A stretch of 35,391 bases of DNA from Candidatus Dietzia intestinigallinarum (GCA_019119875.1 DWWG01000016.1:1-35391), one strand, 5' to 3'; shown: positions 20,257-28,992, counted from the first letter of the stretch. Translations and numbers: made by a program. The notes: generated from the letters alone by a model not told the origin.

Positions 20257-21333
20257 TGTACGCGTGTTCTATGGCCGGACGCCAACGGGTCGGTGATCGT
20301 CGGCAGAAACATGGACTTCCACATGGACCTGCTGACCAACCTCTGGAAGTTCCCCCGAGGGGTCGAACGCGCAGACGGGGCCACAGGAGCCCTGACCTGG
20401 AAGGCGAAGTACGGCAGCATCGTGGCCACCGCGTTCGACCTGATAGCGACCGACGGCATGAACGAAGAGGGATTCGCCGGCCACATACTGTGGCTGACCG
20501 AATCCGATTACGGTAAGCCCTCGGCGACCGACACCCAACTGAGCCAGGCGGTGTGGCTGCAGTACTACCTCGACAACTTCGCGACAGTCGCCGAGGCAGT
20601 CGAGTGGACCCGCGACTCCGAGGTCGCGATCTCGCAGCTCTTCGATCCCACCGGGCATCTCGTTCCGGCCCTGCACCTCGCGATCAACGACGCGACGGGC
20701 GATTCCGCGATCATCGAGTACGTCGACGGTACGCCCACCGTGTACCACAGCCGTGACCACAAGGTCATGACCAATTCCCCGACCTTTGACAAGCAGCTCG
20801 AACTGGTCAGGCAGATCGAGGGACTCGGCGGGCAGAAGCCGCTTCCCGGCTCCACTCAGGCAACTGACCGCTTCGCACGCGCCCTGTTCTATGTGGAGCA
20901 CCAGGTGCAGCCCGAGACCCAGCTCGAGGGCATCGCCGCGATGTTCAGCATCATCCGCAACGTGGCACAACCGTTCCGCGTCCCTGAACCCGGCAAGCCG
21001 GACGCGTCGCAGACGATCTGGCAGGTGGTTCTGGATCTGACCAACAAGCGCTACGTCTTCGAGTCGACCACCCGACCCAACATCGTCTGGGTCGACTTCG
21101 CGGGTGTGGACTTCAGCGAGGGTTCCGGAGCCCGCAGGCTCGACCTGGTGGGCCGGCTGGCGCTGGAGGGTGGGCTCGCCGGAAACGTGACGGACGAGTT
21201 CCAGGAGGTGGACGACTTCACCACCGAGGTGCTCGCCACCGGCACAAAGGCTCTCCAGTACATCGCCCAGAAGCAGGACGAGTTCGCGGCGCTCGCAGCT
21301 GCAGTGCAGAAACTGGTCGGAACGAAGAGGTGA
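20254..21333 (+). CDS. Choloylglycine hydrolase / linear amide C-N hydrolase (Ntn hydrolase)
   Basis: The family (penicillin V acylase, bile-salt hydrolase, N-acyl amide hydrolases) uses an N-terminal cysteine freed by Met removal. From ATG 20254 the protein begins M-C2, and the other active-site residues stand at family positions: R18 and D21 (GRNMDF), N174 (TNSPTF) and an Arg in ATDRFAR (R206 or R209). Known C. perfringens enzyme numbers are C2, R18, D21, N175 and R228. Length is 359 residues. An in-frame ATG at 20218 would add twelve residues that must be removed; I prefer 20254 although the nearest GAAGGGA is about 12 nt upstream. No signal peptide is seen, so it should be cytoplasmic. 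Substrate is unknown; an N-acyl amino acid is a hypothesis from the gadB context. Confidence 0.88.
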   Translation: MCTRVLWPDANGSVIVGRNMDFHMDLLTNLWKFPRGVERADGATGALTWKAKYGSIVATAFDLIATDGMNEEGFAGHILWLTESDYGKPSATDTQLSQAVWLQYYLDNFATVAEAVEWTRDSEVAISQLFDPTGHLVPALHLAINDATGDSAIIEYVDGTPTVYHSRDHKVMTNSPTFDKQLELVRQIEGLGGQKPLPGSTQATDRFARALFYVEHQVQPETQLEGIAAMFSIIRNVAQPFRVPEPGKPDASQTIWQVVLDLTNKRYVFESTTRPNIVWVDFAGVDFSEGSGARRLDLVGRLALEGGLAGNVTDEFQEVDDFTTEVLATGTKALQYIAQKQDEFAALAAAVQKLVGTKR

Positions 21334-21340
21334 CGTGAGC

Positions 21341-21366
21341 GGCGACCGGGAGGGGCACCGGTCGCC
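21341..21366 (+). terminator. Hairpin after the amidase gene
   Basis: A 9-bp GC-rich stem (GGCGACCGG at 21341-21349 with CCGGTCGCC at 21358-21366) with an 8-nt loop lies directly behind the hydrolase stop. No T tract follows. It is a plausible end of the gad module. Confidence 0.5.
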
Positions 21367-21478
21367 GCGGCCGGTGCGATCTGCCCGGGGGAACACGCGC
21401 GATCGGATCCTCGTTGTACAGGATGTGGTATCCCGTGACATGGACGCGCCCCTGCCGGGCGCGGAACGAGGAGGGCGC

Positions 21479-22618
21479 ATGGACGGCGAGAGCACGGCGC
21501 GCACGGCACGGGATCGGATCGTCTCCGACATAGACCGGATGTGTCGCGGGGAGGGTTCGCCCCCGGTGGCGGAACTGTCGGATCGTGCGGCCCTGCTGGT
21601 CGCGTGTGGTCTCGTCGAGCCGCGCATCAGCACCGTCGTCCGGGCGCGGCTGCAGCACAATCTCCCGTTTCCCACGGTGGGCGGATTCCACCAGGTTCGC
21701 GTCATCGAGGAGCAACGTCACGATCTGCGGAAGATCATCAACTCGCCGGCGCCGTCGATGCTGCGGATGGCTCTTCGCACGCGACTCGCCGAGCTGGATC
21801 GCAAATATCTCGTCCTGCGCACCGGTTTCACGCGGGGTTCCGGCGTGTTCGCGTTCCGGATCAAGGACATCCGCGCCGACCGACGCAGGGGAGTCCACCT
21901 GGATACGGACGATCGCGGTCGTCTGTTCGACGCGCTGGCCTCGACCCCGACGATGGCGCCGGTTCCGCTCGTGCCCCGGACACTGGGTGAGCTCGGTACC
22001 GTCGCGGCGGCGTACGGACAGCGGGAGATGGGACGCGTCATGTGGCCCCAGCGGGTCCAGTCAGTCGTGCAGTCGCTGCCCTCGGTGCCGCAGATCCGCG
22101 CGGATCGCCGAAGGATCCCGGAGATGTACACGGCGATGCTCATGGAGGTCGGCGGTCTGTACGACCGACTCCTGGCGGCCTATGTCCGTGGCGGTCGTGC
22201 GGTCGACGAGATCAGGCTCCAGTTCGATGCGGAGAGCGAGGTCATCGGCCTGTCCGGGGACCTGTGTCGGCTCCGTGAGGCCGCCGCCTCGGCGGGGGTC
22301 CCCCCGGCCAGTGACGGCTTCACCACACTGACCGGTCTGGGCGCGACGATCGACGGGGCCTGGGCCGAGGTCGTGGAGCGGGCGGTCGCGTTTCGCGAGC
22401 TGGTCGAGTCGGTGGAGTCCCGTGCCGCAGCCGCCGCGGAGCAGGCGGAGCGTCTGGCCGGCATCGCCAGGGAGAACGGAGTCCGCCCGCCCGCGTCGCA
22501 GTATCGGCCCACGCAGGCGGACCTCGCCGCCGAGCACCTGGCGGCACGTGCGGGCGACCGGATGCTCTCGACGGAGGCGATGCGACGCCTGCGGGGTCAG
22601 ATCGACCCGGAACGGTAA
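21479..22618 (+). CDS. Uncharacterised protein upstream of secA2
   Basis: I do not recognise this 379-residue protein. It is soluble, Arg- and Ala-rich and mostly helical, with no signal peptide or membrane helix. Notable parts are an Arg-rich helix-rich region at about 70-145 (VIEEQRHDLRKIIN, MALRTRLAELDRKYLVLRTG), a segment at 180-215 with QREMGRVMWPQRVQSVVQSL, and an Ala-rich coiled-coil-like helix at about 300-333. ATG 21479 is chosen for its strong GGAGG 4 nt upstream. The frame is open back to GTG 21335, which also has a decent site (AGAGG), so a 427-residue form cannot be excluded. Its place in front of secA2 on the same strand makes a link with the SecA2 pathway possible. Confidence 0.8.
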   Translation: MDGESTARTARDRIVSDIDRMCRGEGSPPVAELSDRAALLVACGLVEPRISTVVRARLQHNLPFPTVGGFHQVRVIEEQRHDLRKIINSPAPSMLRMALRTRLAELDRKYLVLRTGFTRGSGVFAFRIKDIRADRRRGVHLDTDDRGRLFDALASTPTMAPVPLVPRTLGELGTVAAAYGQREMGRVMWPQRVQSVVQSLPSVPQIRADRRRIPEMYTAMLMEVGGLYDRLLAAYVRGGRAVDEIRLQFDAESEVIGLSGDLCRLREAAASAGVPPASDGFTTLTGLGATIDGAWAEVVERAVAFRELVESVESRAAAAAEQAERLAGIARENGVRPPASQYRPTQADLAAEHLAARAGDRMLSTEAMRRLRGQIDPER

Positions 22619-22663
22619 CTCTGCGCCCGGCGGGGCGGGGCACCGAACAGGGTGCGCACTGCG

Positions 22664-22669
22664 TACGGT
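22664..22669 (+). promoter_or_regulatory. Possible secA2 -10 box
   Basis: TACGGT fits TANNNT and lies about 37 nt before the secA2 GTG, in the 88-bp gap after the uncharacterised gene. No -35 box is clear. A weak 5-bp hairpin (GCACC/GGTGC, 22640-22655) lies just upstream. Confidence 0.3.
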
Positions 22670-22706
22670 GGTGGCATCTTGTTCGTGACCGGGAAGGACG
22701 CCGCGC

Positions 22707-25004
22707 GTGGGATTCGCCAACCGCTTCTGGAAGCTGATGGGCTCCACTCAGGGCAGGGACACCTCTCGCGCGCAGAGCGCTGTCGAGGCCTCACACGGGT
22801 TCGATGAGTGGGCGGCGGGATTGGCCGACGACGAGTTCGCCGACACCGCTCACGGTCTCAAACTCTTCGGCGAATCGGCGGAGGATCTCGCCCGCTTCCT
22901 CGCGCTGGCGCGAGAGGCGGCGGCGCGTACCGTCGACCTACGGCCGTTCGATGTTCAGTTGCAGGGCGCCCTGAGGATGTTCGCGGGCGACGTAGTGGAG
23001 ATGGCCACCGGCGAGGGCAAGACACTGTCCGGCGCCATCGCGGCCGCAGGCTACGCCCTCCAGGGACACACCGTGCACGTGATCTCGGTGAACGACTACC
23101 TCGCGGTACGTGACGCCCGGTGGATGGGGCCGATGCTGGAGCTGTTCGGACTGTCAGTCGGCCATGTCACGGAGTCGTCGACGCGTGAGGAGCGCCGCGA
23201 GGCCTACGCCTGTGACGTCACGTACGGCTCGGTATCGGAAATCGGTTTCGACGTGCTCCGCGAGCAGCTGGTCACAGACCCGGCCGACCTGATCTCCCCG
23301 GCGACCGATGTCGCAATCGTCGACGAAGCCGATTCGGTGCTGGTGGACGAGGCACTGGTCCCGCTCGTGCTCGCCGGTTCCACCTCCGGTGAGGCACCCA
23401 CGGGTGAAGTCCTGGCGGCGGTCCGCAAGCTGCGCCCGGGCCGCCACTTCGAAACCGACTCGGATCGTCGCAACATCTTCCTCACCGATGACGGTGCGGC
23501 GGCGATCGAGACGGAGTTGGGAATCGATGATCTCTACGACACCGACCACGTGGGGACCACGCTGGTCCAGGTCAACGTGGCGCTGCACGCATGTTTCCTG
23601 CTGCGCCGGGACGTCGACTACATCGTGCGGGACGGCAGGGTCCAGTTGATCAACGCCTCGCGGGGACGGGTGGCCGAGCTGCAGCGTTGGCCTGACGGGC
23701 TACAGGCCGCGGTCGAGGCGAAGGAGGAGGTGGCGGTCTCCGAGGCCGGCAAAATCCTCGACAGCATCACCGTCCAGGCCTTCATCGGCCGCTACGCCAA
23801 GGTGTGCGGGATGACGGGCACCGCTCTGGCGGCCGGCGCCCAGTTGCGCGAGTTCTATTCGCTGGGTGTCTCGCAGATCGAACCGAACCGGCCCAACATC
23901 CGGTTCGACGAGGCCGACCGGACCTACATCGACTCCGACAGCAAGACCAGGGCGCTGGTCGAGCACATCGCCGCCGTGCACGCGACCGGACAGCCGGTGC
24001 TCGTGGGAACACACGATGTGGCCGAGTCCGAGGAGCTGGCCGCGCGACTGGCGGAGAAGGGCGTCGAGTGCGCGGTCCTCAACGCCAAGAACGACGAGGA
24101 AGAGGCCGCGATCATCGCGGAGGCCGGCAACATCGGGCATGTCACCGTGTCCACCCAGATGGCCGGACGCGGCACCGACATCCGGCTGGGCGGGTCCGAC
24201 GAATCGCGCCGGGACGAGGTCGTGGAGCTCGGCGGACTGCACGTCGTGGGCACGGGGCGACACCGAACCGAACGCCTCGACAACCAGCTCCGCGGACGAG
24301 CAGGTCGCCAGGGCGATCCGGGAAGCTCGGTGTTCTTCGCGGCGATGGACGATCCGGTGGTCACCTCGGCCCTCGAACCGGAGAAGCTGCCCACTGCGCA
24401 CGACCGGATATCCGGCCTGCTCAAGGGCAATCGCGGCCGCGACGCGGTGGATCACGCGCAGCGGGTCACCGAAGGTCAGATGCTGGAGATCCACTCCAAT
24501 ACGTGGCGATACAGTCGGCTGCTCGCCGAACAGCGCGACATCCTCGCCGAACGGCGGTCGACGCTACTGCTGACGGAGAAGGCGTTCGAGGAGCTCACCG
24601 AGCACGACCCGCAACGAAGTGCGCAGTTGGTCGAGGCGTACGGCCGGGATGCCGTGGTCCAGGGATGCCGGGAGATCATGCTCTGGCACCTGGACAGCGG
24701 GTGGGCACAGCATCTCGAGGCGATGAACGACGTCCGGGAGTCGATCCATCTCCGTGCGCTCGGACGGGAGAACCCGCTGGACGAGTTCCACCGGATCGCG
24801 ATCGATCACTTCCGCGACCTCGCCTCTGACGCGGTCTCCGAGGCGGAGAAGACCTTCGCCGAGATCGAGTTCACCGACTCGGGGGTGGATCTGGACGCCA
24901 ATGACATGGCTCGGCCCACCTCGACCTGGACCTACATGGTTCATGACAACCCGATGGCGGCCGGTGGAAATGTCTTCTCCGGGATGATGTCCACCTTCCG
25001 ATGA
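22707..25004 (+). CDS. secA2: Accessory preprotein translocase ATPase SecA2
   Basis: SecA2 is the second SecA of mycobacteria and relatives and exports a small protein set through SecYEG. The 765-residue product has Walker A (MATGEGKT, ending at 106), DEAD (206-209), GMTGTA, and [15 protein letters not shown] followed by the [23 protein letters not shown]-type helicase motif, cited in part. It is far shorter than housekeeping SecA (about 900 residues) and lacks the C-terminal zinc-binding tail, which marks it as SecA2. GTG 22707 has GGGAAGGA 8 nt upstream. It overlaps pgsA by ATGA. Confidence 0.94.
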   Translation: MGFANRFWKLMGSTQGRDTSRAQSAVEASHGFDEWAAGLADDEFADTAHGLKLFGESAEDLARFLALAREAAARTVDLRPFDVQLQGALRMFAGDVVEMATGEGKTLSGAIAAAGYALQGHTVHVISVNDYLAVRDARWMGPMLELFGLSVGHVTESSTREERREAYACDVTYGSVSEIGFDVLREQLVTDPADLISPATDVAIVDEADSVLVDEALVPLVLAGSTSGEAPTGEVLAAVRKLRPGRHFETDSDRRNIFLTDDGAAAIETELGIDDLYDTDHVGTTLVQVNVALHACFLLRRDVDYIVRDGRVQLINASRGRVAELQRWPDGLQAAVEAKEEVAVSEAGKILDSITVQAFIGRYAKVCGMTGTALAAGAQLREFYSLGVSQIEPNRPNIRFDEADRTYIDSDSKTRALVEHIAAVHATGQPVLVGTHDVAESEELAARLAEKGVECAVLNAKNDEEEAAIIAEAGNIGHVTVSTQMAGRGTDIRLGGSDESRRDEVVELGGLHVVGTGRHRTERLDNQLRGRAGRQGDPGSSVFFAAMDDPVVTSALEPEKLPTAHDRISGLLKGNRGRDAVDHAQRVTEGQMLEIHSNTWRYSRLLAEQRDILAERRSTLLLTEKAFEELTEHDPQRSAQLVEAYGRDAVVQGCREIMLWHLDSGWAQHLEAMNDVRESIHLRALGRENPLDEFHRIAIDHFRDLASDAVSEAEKTFAEIEFTDSGVDLDANDMARPTSTWTYMVHDNPMAAGGNVFSGMMSTFR

Positions 25005-25765
25005 GCGCGGCACGTGAGGGCAGGCGCGAAACGGATCTGCGCGAGTGGCGGACCGGCGAAGGCAGGGTTCTCGGCGCGAAGATCCCACCTCCCCGGGGAG
25101 GCCACCTCTCGGCGGCCGTCCCCCCGGGTCTGGGTCAGGAGGGGTCGCTGCGCGACCCCGGGCTGAGCGACAGGTTCTGGACACTGCCCAACGCGATCTC
25201 CCTGGCTCGGATCGCGCTCATCCCGGTACTGGTGGTCGCGGTACTGGTGTGGGACGCCCCCACGTTGGCCCTGTGGATTCTCGGTGTCGTCGTCGTCTCC
25301 GACTGGCTCGACGGCAAGATCGCACGATTGTGGAACATGCGGTCCACCTGGGGGGAACGGCTCGACCCGATCGCCGACCGGATTCTCGTCGCGGTGGTAC
25401 CCGTGACCTTCGTCATCGCCGGGTACATCCCGGTGTGGGTCGTGGTGGTGCTGTTGACGCGAGATGCACTGCTGTTGGTCACCGTGCCGGTCTACAGGCG
25501 GCGTGGCCTGGAACCGGAGGTGACATACCTGGGCAAAGCAGCGACATTCGCCCTGTTCTGGTCCCTTCCGCTCCTCCTGGCGGGCAACACCGGCATCGTC
25601 GGTGCGGAGGGATTGTTGATCGTCGGTGAGGCCTGCCTCTACTGGGGGGTGGGCCTCTACGCGTGGAGTGGGGGTATCTATGTCTGGCAGGCCCGCAGAA
25701 TAGCCGTCGCCGTTCCCCCGCATCGTGTCGGATCGGCTGCTGTGGGACGGTCCGACGGTGTGTAA
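25001..25765 (+). CDS. CDP-alcohol phosphatidyltransferase (PgsA2-like)
   Basis: The enzyme joins a CDP-diacylglycerol to an alcohol. The full signature D-x2-DG-x2-AR-x8-G-x3-D-x3-D is present from D101 to D126 (DWLDGKIAR then GERLDPIAD). The 254-residue protein has a soluble N-terminal stretch of about 60 residues and about five to six membrane helices. It matches Rv1822 (pgsA2) by position. The acceptor (glycerol-3-phosphate, phosphatidylglycerol or other) cannot be read from the sequence. The ATGA overlap with secA2 implies coupled translation. Confidence 0.9.
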   Translation: MSAAREGRRETDLREWRTGEGRVLGAKIPPPRGGHLSAAVPPGLGQEGSLRDPGLSDRFWTLPNAISLARIALIPVLVVAVLVWDAPTLALWILGVVVVSDWLDGKIARLWNMRSTWGERLDPIADRILVAVVPVTFVIAGYIPVWVVVVLLTRDALLLVTVPVYRRRGLEPEVTYLGKAATFALFWSLPLLLAGNTGIVGAEGLLIVGEACLYWGVGLYAWSGGIYVWQARRIAVAVPPHRVGSAAVGRSDGV

Positions 25766-25812
25766 TGTCGCCAGTTGGAATTCTTAGTGAGCCACTCGAG
25801 AAGGGCACGTCA

Positions 25813-26217
25813 GTGAGCGATCAGAACATCCCCGACCAGCTCCGTTACACCGATGAGCACGAGTGGGTGGAGCGGGTGTCGGACACCCGGGTCCGAATCG
25901 GTATCACCGAGTACGCTCAGTCCAAGCTCGGGGACATCGTCTTTGTGCAGCTCCCCGATGTGGGGAGCGAGACCGAGACCGGTGAGCCCTTCGGTGAGGT
26001 CGAGTCTCCGAAGAGCGTCTCGGACCTGTACGCGCCGCTCACCGGAAAGGTCGTGGAGGTCAACACCGCGCTCGAGGCCTCGCCCGAACTGGTCAACTCC
26101 GACCCTTACGGCGAGGGCTGGATCATCGTCCTGGAGATCTCGGACGCCGATGACCTCGAGGGGCAGCTCGAGCAGACTCTGGACTCGGACGGGTACGCCA
26201 AGATCACGGAGTCCTGA
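25813..26217 (+). CDS. gcvH: Glycine cleavage system H protein
   Basis: GcvH carries the lipoyl arm that shuttles the aminomethyl group between GcvP, GcvT and the lipoamide dehydrogenase. The 134-residue protein has the family start (LRYTDEHEWV), GITEYAQSKLGDIVFVQLP and the lipoylation site K67 in ESPKSVSDLYAP. GTG 25813 has AGAAGGG 8 nt upstream; an in-frame ATG at 25765 overlapping the pgsA stop (TAATG) would give 16 extra residues and is less likely. Its partner gcvP is at 29288-32182; gcvT is not in this window. Confidence 0.95.
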   Translation: MSDQNIPDQLRYTDEHEWVERVSDTRVRIGITEYAQSKLGDIVFVQLPDVGSETETGEPFGEVESPKSVSDLYAPLTGKVVEVNTALEASPELVNSDPYGEGWIIVLEISDADDLEGQLEQTLDSDGYAKITES

Positions 26218-26263
26218 ACCGGCGGCAGGACCGCCCCCGACCCCGCGGGCAGAGAGTCCGACA

Positions 26264-26269
26264 TAGAAT
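26264..26269 (+). promoter_or_regulatory. Possible garA -10 box
   Basis: TAGAAT lies in the AT-rich stretch of the 106-bp gcvH-garA gap and would give a leader of about 48 nt. No -35 box is clear. Confidence 0.4.
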
Positions 26270-26323
26270 AAATCACAGCGCACCGCGAGCCCCGCGTCCG
26301 GGCTCAGACGAGGAGAGACGAAC

Positions 26324-26761
26324 GTGACCGAGAACAAGAACATGCCAGAGGCGACCGCCGAGACCACCTCCGTGTTCCGTGCCGAGCTCCTCAACGAAAC
26401 CGACCAGCAGGCGGCCCAGTCGGACTCGACGGTCACCGGTGTCGAGGGACTGCCCGAGGGCCAGGCACTGTTGGTGGTCAAGCGTGGCCCCAACGCGGGT
26501 TCGCGATTCCTTCTGGACCAGGCCACCACGTCCGCCGGTCGGCACCCGGACAGCGACATCTTCCTCGACGACGTGACGGTGAGCCGTCGCCACGCGGAGT
26601 TCCGCAGCGAGGGTGGCAGCTTCACCGTGGTGGACGTGGGCTCGCTGAACGGTACCTACGTCAACCGGGAGCCTGTCGACTCCGCGTCGCTCTCCAACGG
26701 CGACGAGGTCCAGATCGGCAAGTTCCGTCTGGTGTTCCTGACGGGTACGCCCGGGCAGTGA
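26324..26761 (+). CDS. garA: FHA-domain regulator GarA (OdhI)
   Basis: GarA/OdhI is a phosphorylation-controlled inhibitor of 2-oxoglutarate dehydrogenase and regulator of glutamate metabolism. The 145-residue protein has the N-terminal kinase motif ETTSVFRA with T14 and T15 (targets of PknG and PknB in homologues) and an FHA domain over about 45-140: GRHPDSDIFLDD, VSRRHAEF and GSLNGTYVN. All expected phosphothreonine-binding residues are visible. GTG 26324 has GAGGAGA 7 nt upstream. It overlaps ftsR by GTGA. GarA regulation probably needs PknG/PknB, which are not in this window. Confidence 0.95.
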   Translation: MTENKNMPEATAETTSVFRAELLNETDQQAAQSDSTVTGVEGLPEGQALLVVKRGPNAGSRFLLDQATTSAGRHPDSDIFLDDVTVSRRHAEFRSEGGSFTVVDVGSLNGTYVNREPVDSASLSNGDEVQIGKFRLVFLTGTPGQ

Positions 26762-27492
26762 CCGCCGCCGGCCACGGCGCCTCCGAGGAGGAGTACCTCT
26801 CCATCGGAGGTGTCATCGCACTTCTCGGCCCGGAGTTCCCGGACCTGACGGTGTCAAAGGTCCGCTTCCTCGAGAACGAGGGCCTGGTCACCCCGGAGCG
26901 CACCCCGAGCGGGTACCGGCGCTTCAGCGCCGAGGACCGTGAGCGCCTCCGGTACGTCCTGACCGCCCAGCGTGATCGTTACCTGCCGCTCAAGGTGATC
27001 CGCCAGGAGCTCGACGCCCTCGACGCGGCCATCGCGGACGGTTCGACCACGGCGCTGCGGCCCCGCCCGGGGTCGGAGGGGGTCCCGGGGTCGGAGCCGG
27101 ACGATTTCCGCAGCGACACACTCAGAAGGCTCACGCGGGAGAACGTGGTCGAACAGTCGGGGGTGGGCGCTGAGCTCGTCGATTCGCTGATCGATGCCGG
27201 GCTCATCGCGGCGGGGCCCGGAGGCTTTTTCGACCCGGAGGCGGTACTGATCGCGCGCACTGCCCATGACCTGGGAGTCCACGGTGTGGATGTGCGTCAT
27301 CTCCGCGGTTTCCGGACGGCGGCTGATCGTCAGACCGGGCTCATCGAGCAGATCGCCGGACCTGTCGCCCGGCAGGGCGACGCCGATGCGCGGGACCGTG
27401 CCGCGGAGCTCGCGAGGGAGATCGCGGCGCTGTCGGTGGCGCTGCACTCGAGCCTGGTGACCGTGGCGGTCCGCCACGCGCTCGATTCCTGA
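26758..27492 (+). CDS. ftsR: MerR-family regulator FtsR (Rv1828-like)
   Basis: The 244-residue protein has an N-terminal winged helix-turn-helix of MerR type (LSIGGVIALLG, VRFLENEGLVTPERTPSGYRRF) and a second domain with HLRGFRTAADRQTGLIEQIAGP, which recurs in the actinobacterial family. The C. glutamicum member FtsR (Cg1631) regulates ftsZ, and Rv1828 is the tuberculosis orthologue; the target here is inferred. GTGA overlap with garA implies one unit. TAGGCT at 27548-27553 in the following gap may start a new transcript. Confidence 0.9.
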   Translation: MTAAGHGASEEEYLSIGGVIALLGPEFPDLTVSKVRFLENEGLVTPERTPSGYRRFSAEDRERLRYVLTAQRDRYLPLKVIRQELDALDAAIADGSTTALRPRPGSEGVPGSEPDDFRSDTLRRLTRENVVEQSGVGAELVDSLIDAGLIAAGPGGFFDPEAVLIARTAHDLGVHGVDVRHLRGFRTAADRQTGLIEQIAGPVARQGDADARDRAAELAREIAALSVALHSSLVTVAVRHALDS

Positions 27493-27589
27493 CGAGACCC
27501 GGTCGCACGCGGTGGCCGGCTCCGCTCGCCGAAGGTCGATTCGGGGTTAGGCTGGAGGAAGTCGAGAGGCGGAGACAATGGGGAGCAAC

Positions 27590-28090
27590 ATGCGTGAGGT
27601 CGACGTGGTGGGGATCCGTTTCGAGGAGCCCGAGTACGCGCCCGTCCTGATCCTGCACGAGAAGGAGGGTGGCCGGTACGTGCCGATCTGGATCGGAGCG
27701 TCCGAAGCCGCCGCGATCAGTCTTCAACAGCAGGGGGTGCAGCCGAGTCGGCCGCTGACCCACGATCTGGTGGCGACGCTCCTGGAGACGTTCTCCCACT
27801 CGCTGGAGCAGGTCGAGATCGTCGGGGTGTCGGAGGGGACGTTTCTCGCGGAGTTGGTGTTCGGCACCACACGGGTCTCCGCCAGGCCGTCGGATGCGGT
27901 CGCCGTGGCGTTGCGTACCTCGTCGCCGGTCCTGGTGAGTCGCGAGGTGCTGGACGAGGTCGGTATTTCGCTGGTGGAGCAGGGCGAGGAGGAGGTCGAG
28001 GCCTTCCGGGAGTTTCTCGACCACGTGAGTCCTGATGATTTCCTCGGTGGCGGCGGTCCTGCCGAAGAGCCCGGAAGTGGCTCGTCCTGA
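27590..28090 (+). CDS. Bifunctional nuclease-domain protein (DUF151, Rv1829-like)
   Basis: The 166-residue product begins MREVDVVGIRFEEP and has the DUF151 signature YVPIWIGASEAAAISL, RPLTHDL and SARPSDAVAVALR. The plant homologue has DNase and RNase activity; the bacterial role is not settled. ATG 27590 (GGGGAG, 4 nt spacing) fits the family N-terminus, while ATG 27578 with GAGAGG 8 nt upstream would add four residues and cannot be ruled out. The acidic C-terminus ends GSGSS. It stands between the two MerR genes, as in mycobacteria. Confidence 0.9.
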   Translation: MREVDVVGIRFEEPEYAPVLILHEKEGGRYVPIWIGASEAAAISLQQQGVQPSRPLTHDLVATLLETFSHSLEQVEIVGVSEGTFLAELVFGTTRVSARPSDAVAVALRTSSPVLVSREVLDEVGISLVEQGEEEVEAFREFLDHVSPDDFLGGGGPAEEPGSGSS

Positions 28091-28098
28091 GTGTCGCG

Positions 28099-28148
28099 AC
28101 CTGCGGTTTTACGAGTCACACGAGTCACTCGGTCACCTTCCCGCAGGT
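28099..28148 (+). repeat. Inverted repeat enclosing a tandem 9-bp repeat
   Basis: ACCTGCGG (28099-28106) and CCGCAGGT (28141-28148) form a perfect 8-bp inverted pair. Inside lie two exact, adjacent copies of ACGAGTCAC (28111-28119 and 28120-28128), and CGAGT/ACTCG (28112-28116 and 28127-28131) could form a smaller stem. It may be a terminator for the nuclease gene or a binding site ahead of the next regulator. Confidence 0.6.
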
Positions 28149-28166
28149 AGCGCCAGACTCTAAAGT

Positions 28167-28183
28167 TCAACTTGAGGTTGAGG
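28167..28183 (+). promoter_or_regulatory. Candidate MerR-type operator
   Basis: The dyad TCAAC-N5-GTTGA (28167-28181) overlaps a tandem TTGAGG TTGAGG (28172-28183). It lies about 155 bp upstream of the resR start, just upstream of the best promoter. It could be the site of either MerR protein. Confidence 0.4.
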
Positions 28184-28199
28184 ATTACCGCGTGTCCTA

Positions 28200-28228
28200 T
28201 TGATCGGCGGGCGCAGCAGACATAGCGT
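28200..28228 (+). promoter_or_regulatory. Promoter of the resR gene
   Basis: TTGATC (28200-28205) and TAGCGT (28223-28228) are separated by exactly 17 bp. The start would be about 28235, giving a leader of roughly 100 nt that begins with a hairpin (GTGA/TCAC and ACACC/GGTGT, 28237-28260). This is the best sigma-A-like promoter in the window. Confidence 0.6.
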
Positions 28229-28338
28229 TGCCCTCAGTGAACTACACCGATGGTGTTCACGCGTCCAGGATCCGGGCGGGAAAGCCCGGTACAGTGCGGC
28301 CACGATGGTGGCGGCACCCACAGCTTGAGGGAGCAAAC

Positions 28339-28977
28339 GTGGCCGACCACACCCGGGTTCCGGAGCCGACTGTCGTCACCGACACCGAGAGTCTTCTCGC
28401 AGACGCGAGCGAGGCCACGCAGGCCTCCTTCGACGAGGTGCAGCCCGGCCTGTTCCCGGATGACGGCATCCCGGACGGGACCAGCGGATACCGCGTACCG
28501 ATCGCGTGCCAGATCGCCGGTATCACCTACCGCCAGCTCGACTACTGGGCTCGTACCGATCTGGTGGTCCCCTCGATCCGGAACGCGGCGGGATCGGGCA
28601 GTCAGCGCCTGTACTCGTTCAAGGACATCCTCGTCCTGAAGATCGTCAAGCAATTGCTGGACACCGGGATCTCGTTGCAGAACATCCGCAAGGCCGTTGA
28701 TCAGATCCGGTCCCGTGGTGTCGAGGATCTGGCCACGATCACACTGTTCTCCGACGGACGTACGGTGTTCGAGTGCACCTCCAAGGAGGAGGTGTTCGAC
28801 CTCCTGCAGGGCGGTCAGGGCGTGTTCGGTATCGGGATCGGAGGGGCCATGCGTGAGCTGGCCGGTTCGATCTCGGAGTTTCCGGCCGAGACGGTCTCGG
28901 AGGATGACGTCGTGGCCCCGGTCGAGGACGAGCTCGCGGCTCGTCGACGTGCGCGCGCGTCGCGGCGTACCGGTTAG
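28339..28977 (+). CDS. MerR-family regulator, ResR-like (Rv1830-like)
   Basis: The 212-residue protein has the segment YRVPIACQIAGITYRQLDYWARTDLVVPS and GSQRLYSFKDILVLKIVKQLLDTGISL, cited in part, which is a MerR DNA-binding domain with an unusual extended N-terminus of about 50 acidic residues. The C-terminal half (TLFSDGRTVFECTSKEEVFDLLQGGQGVF) is that of M. tuberculosis Rv1830 (ResR), a regulator linked to growth resumption and antibiotic resilience. GTG 28339 has GAGGGAG 5 nt upstream. It is followed by the glycine riboswitch, so it may not be co-transcribed with gcvP. Confidence 0.9.
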   Translation: MADHTRVPEPTVVTDTESLLADASEATQASFDEVQPGLFPDDGIPDGTSGYRVPIACQIAGITYRQLDYWARTDLVVPSIRNAAGSGSQRLYSFKDILVLKIVKQLLDTGISLQNIRKAVDQIRSRGVEDLATITLFSDGRTVFECTSKEEVFDLLQGGQGVFGIGIGGAMRELAGSISEFPAETVSEDDVVAPVEDELAARRRARASRRTG

Positions 28978-28992
28978 TCGACACACGTCGTC

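Noticed and set aside
28111-28128. CRISPR-like repeat
   Set aside because: Only two adjacent 9-bp copies without spacers exist; this is an operator-type or terminator-type repeat.
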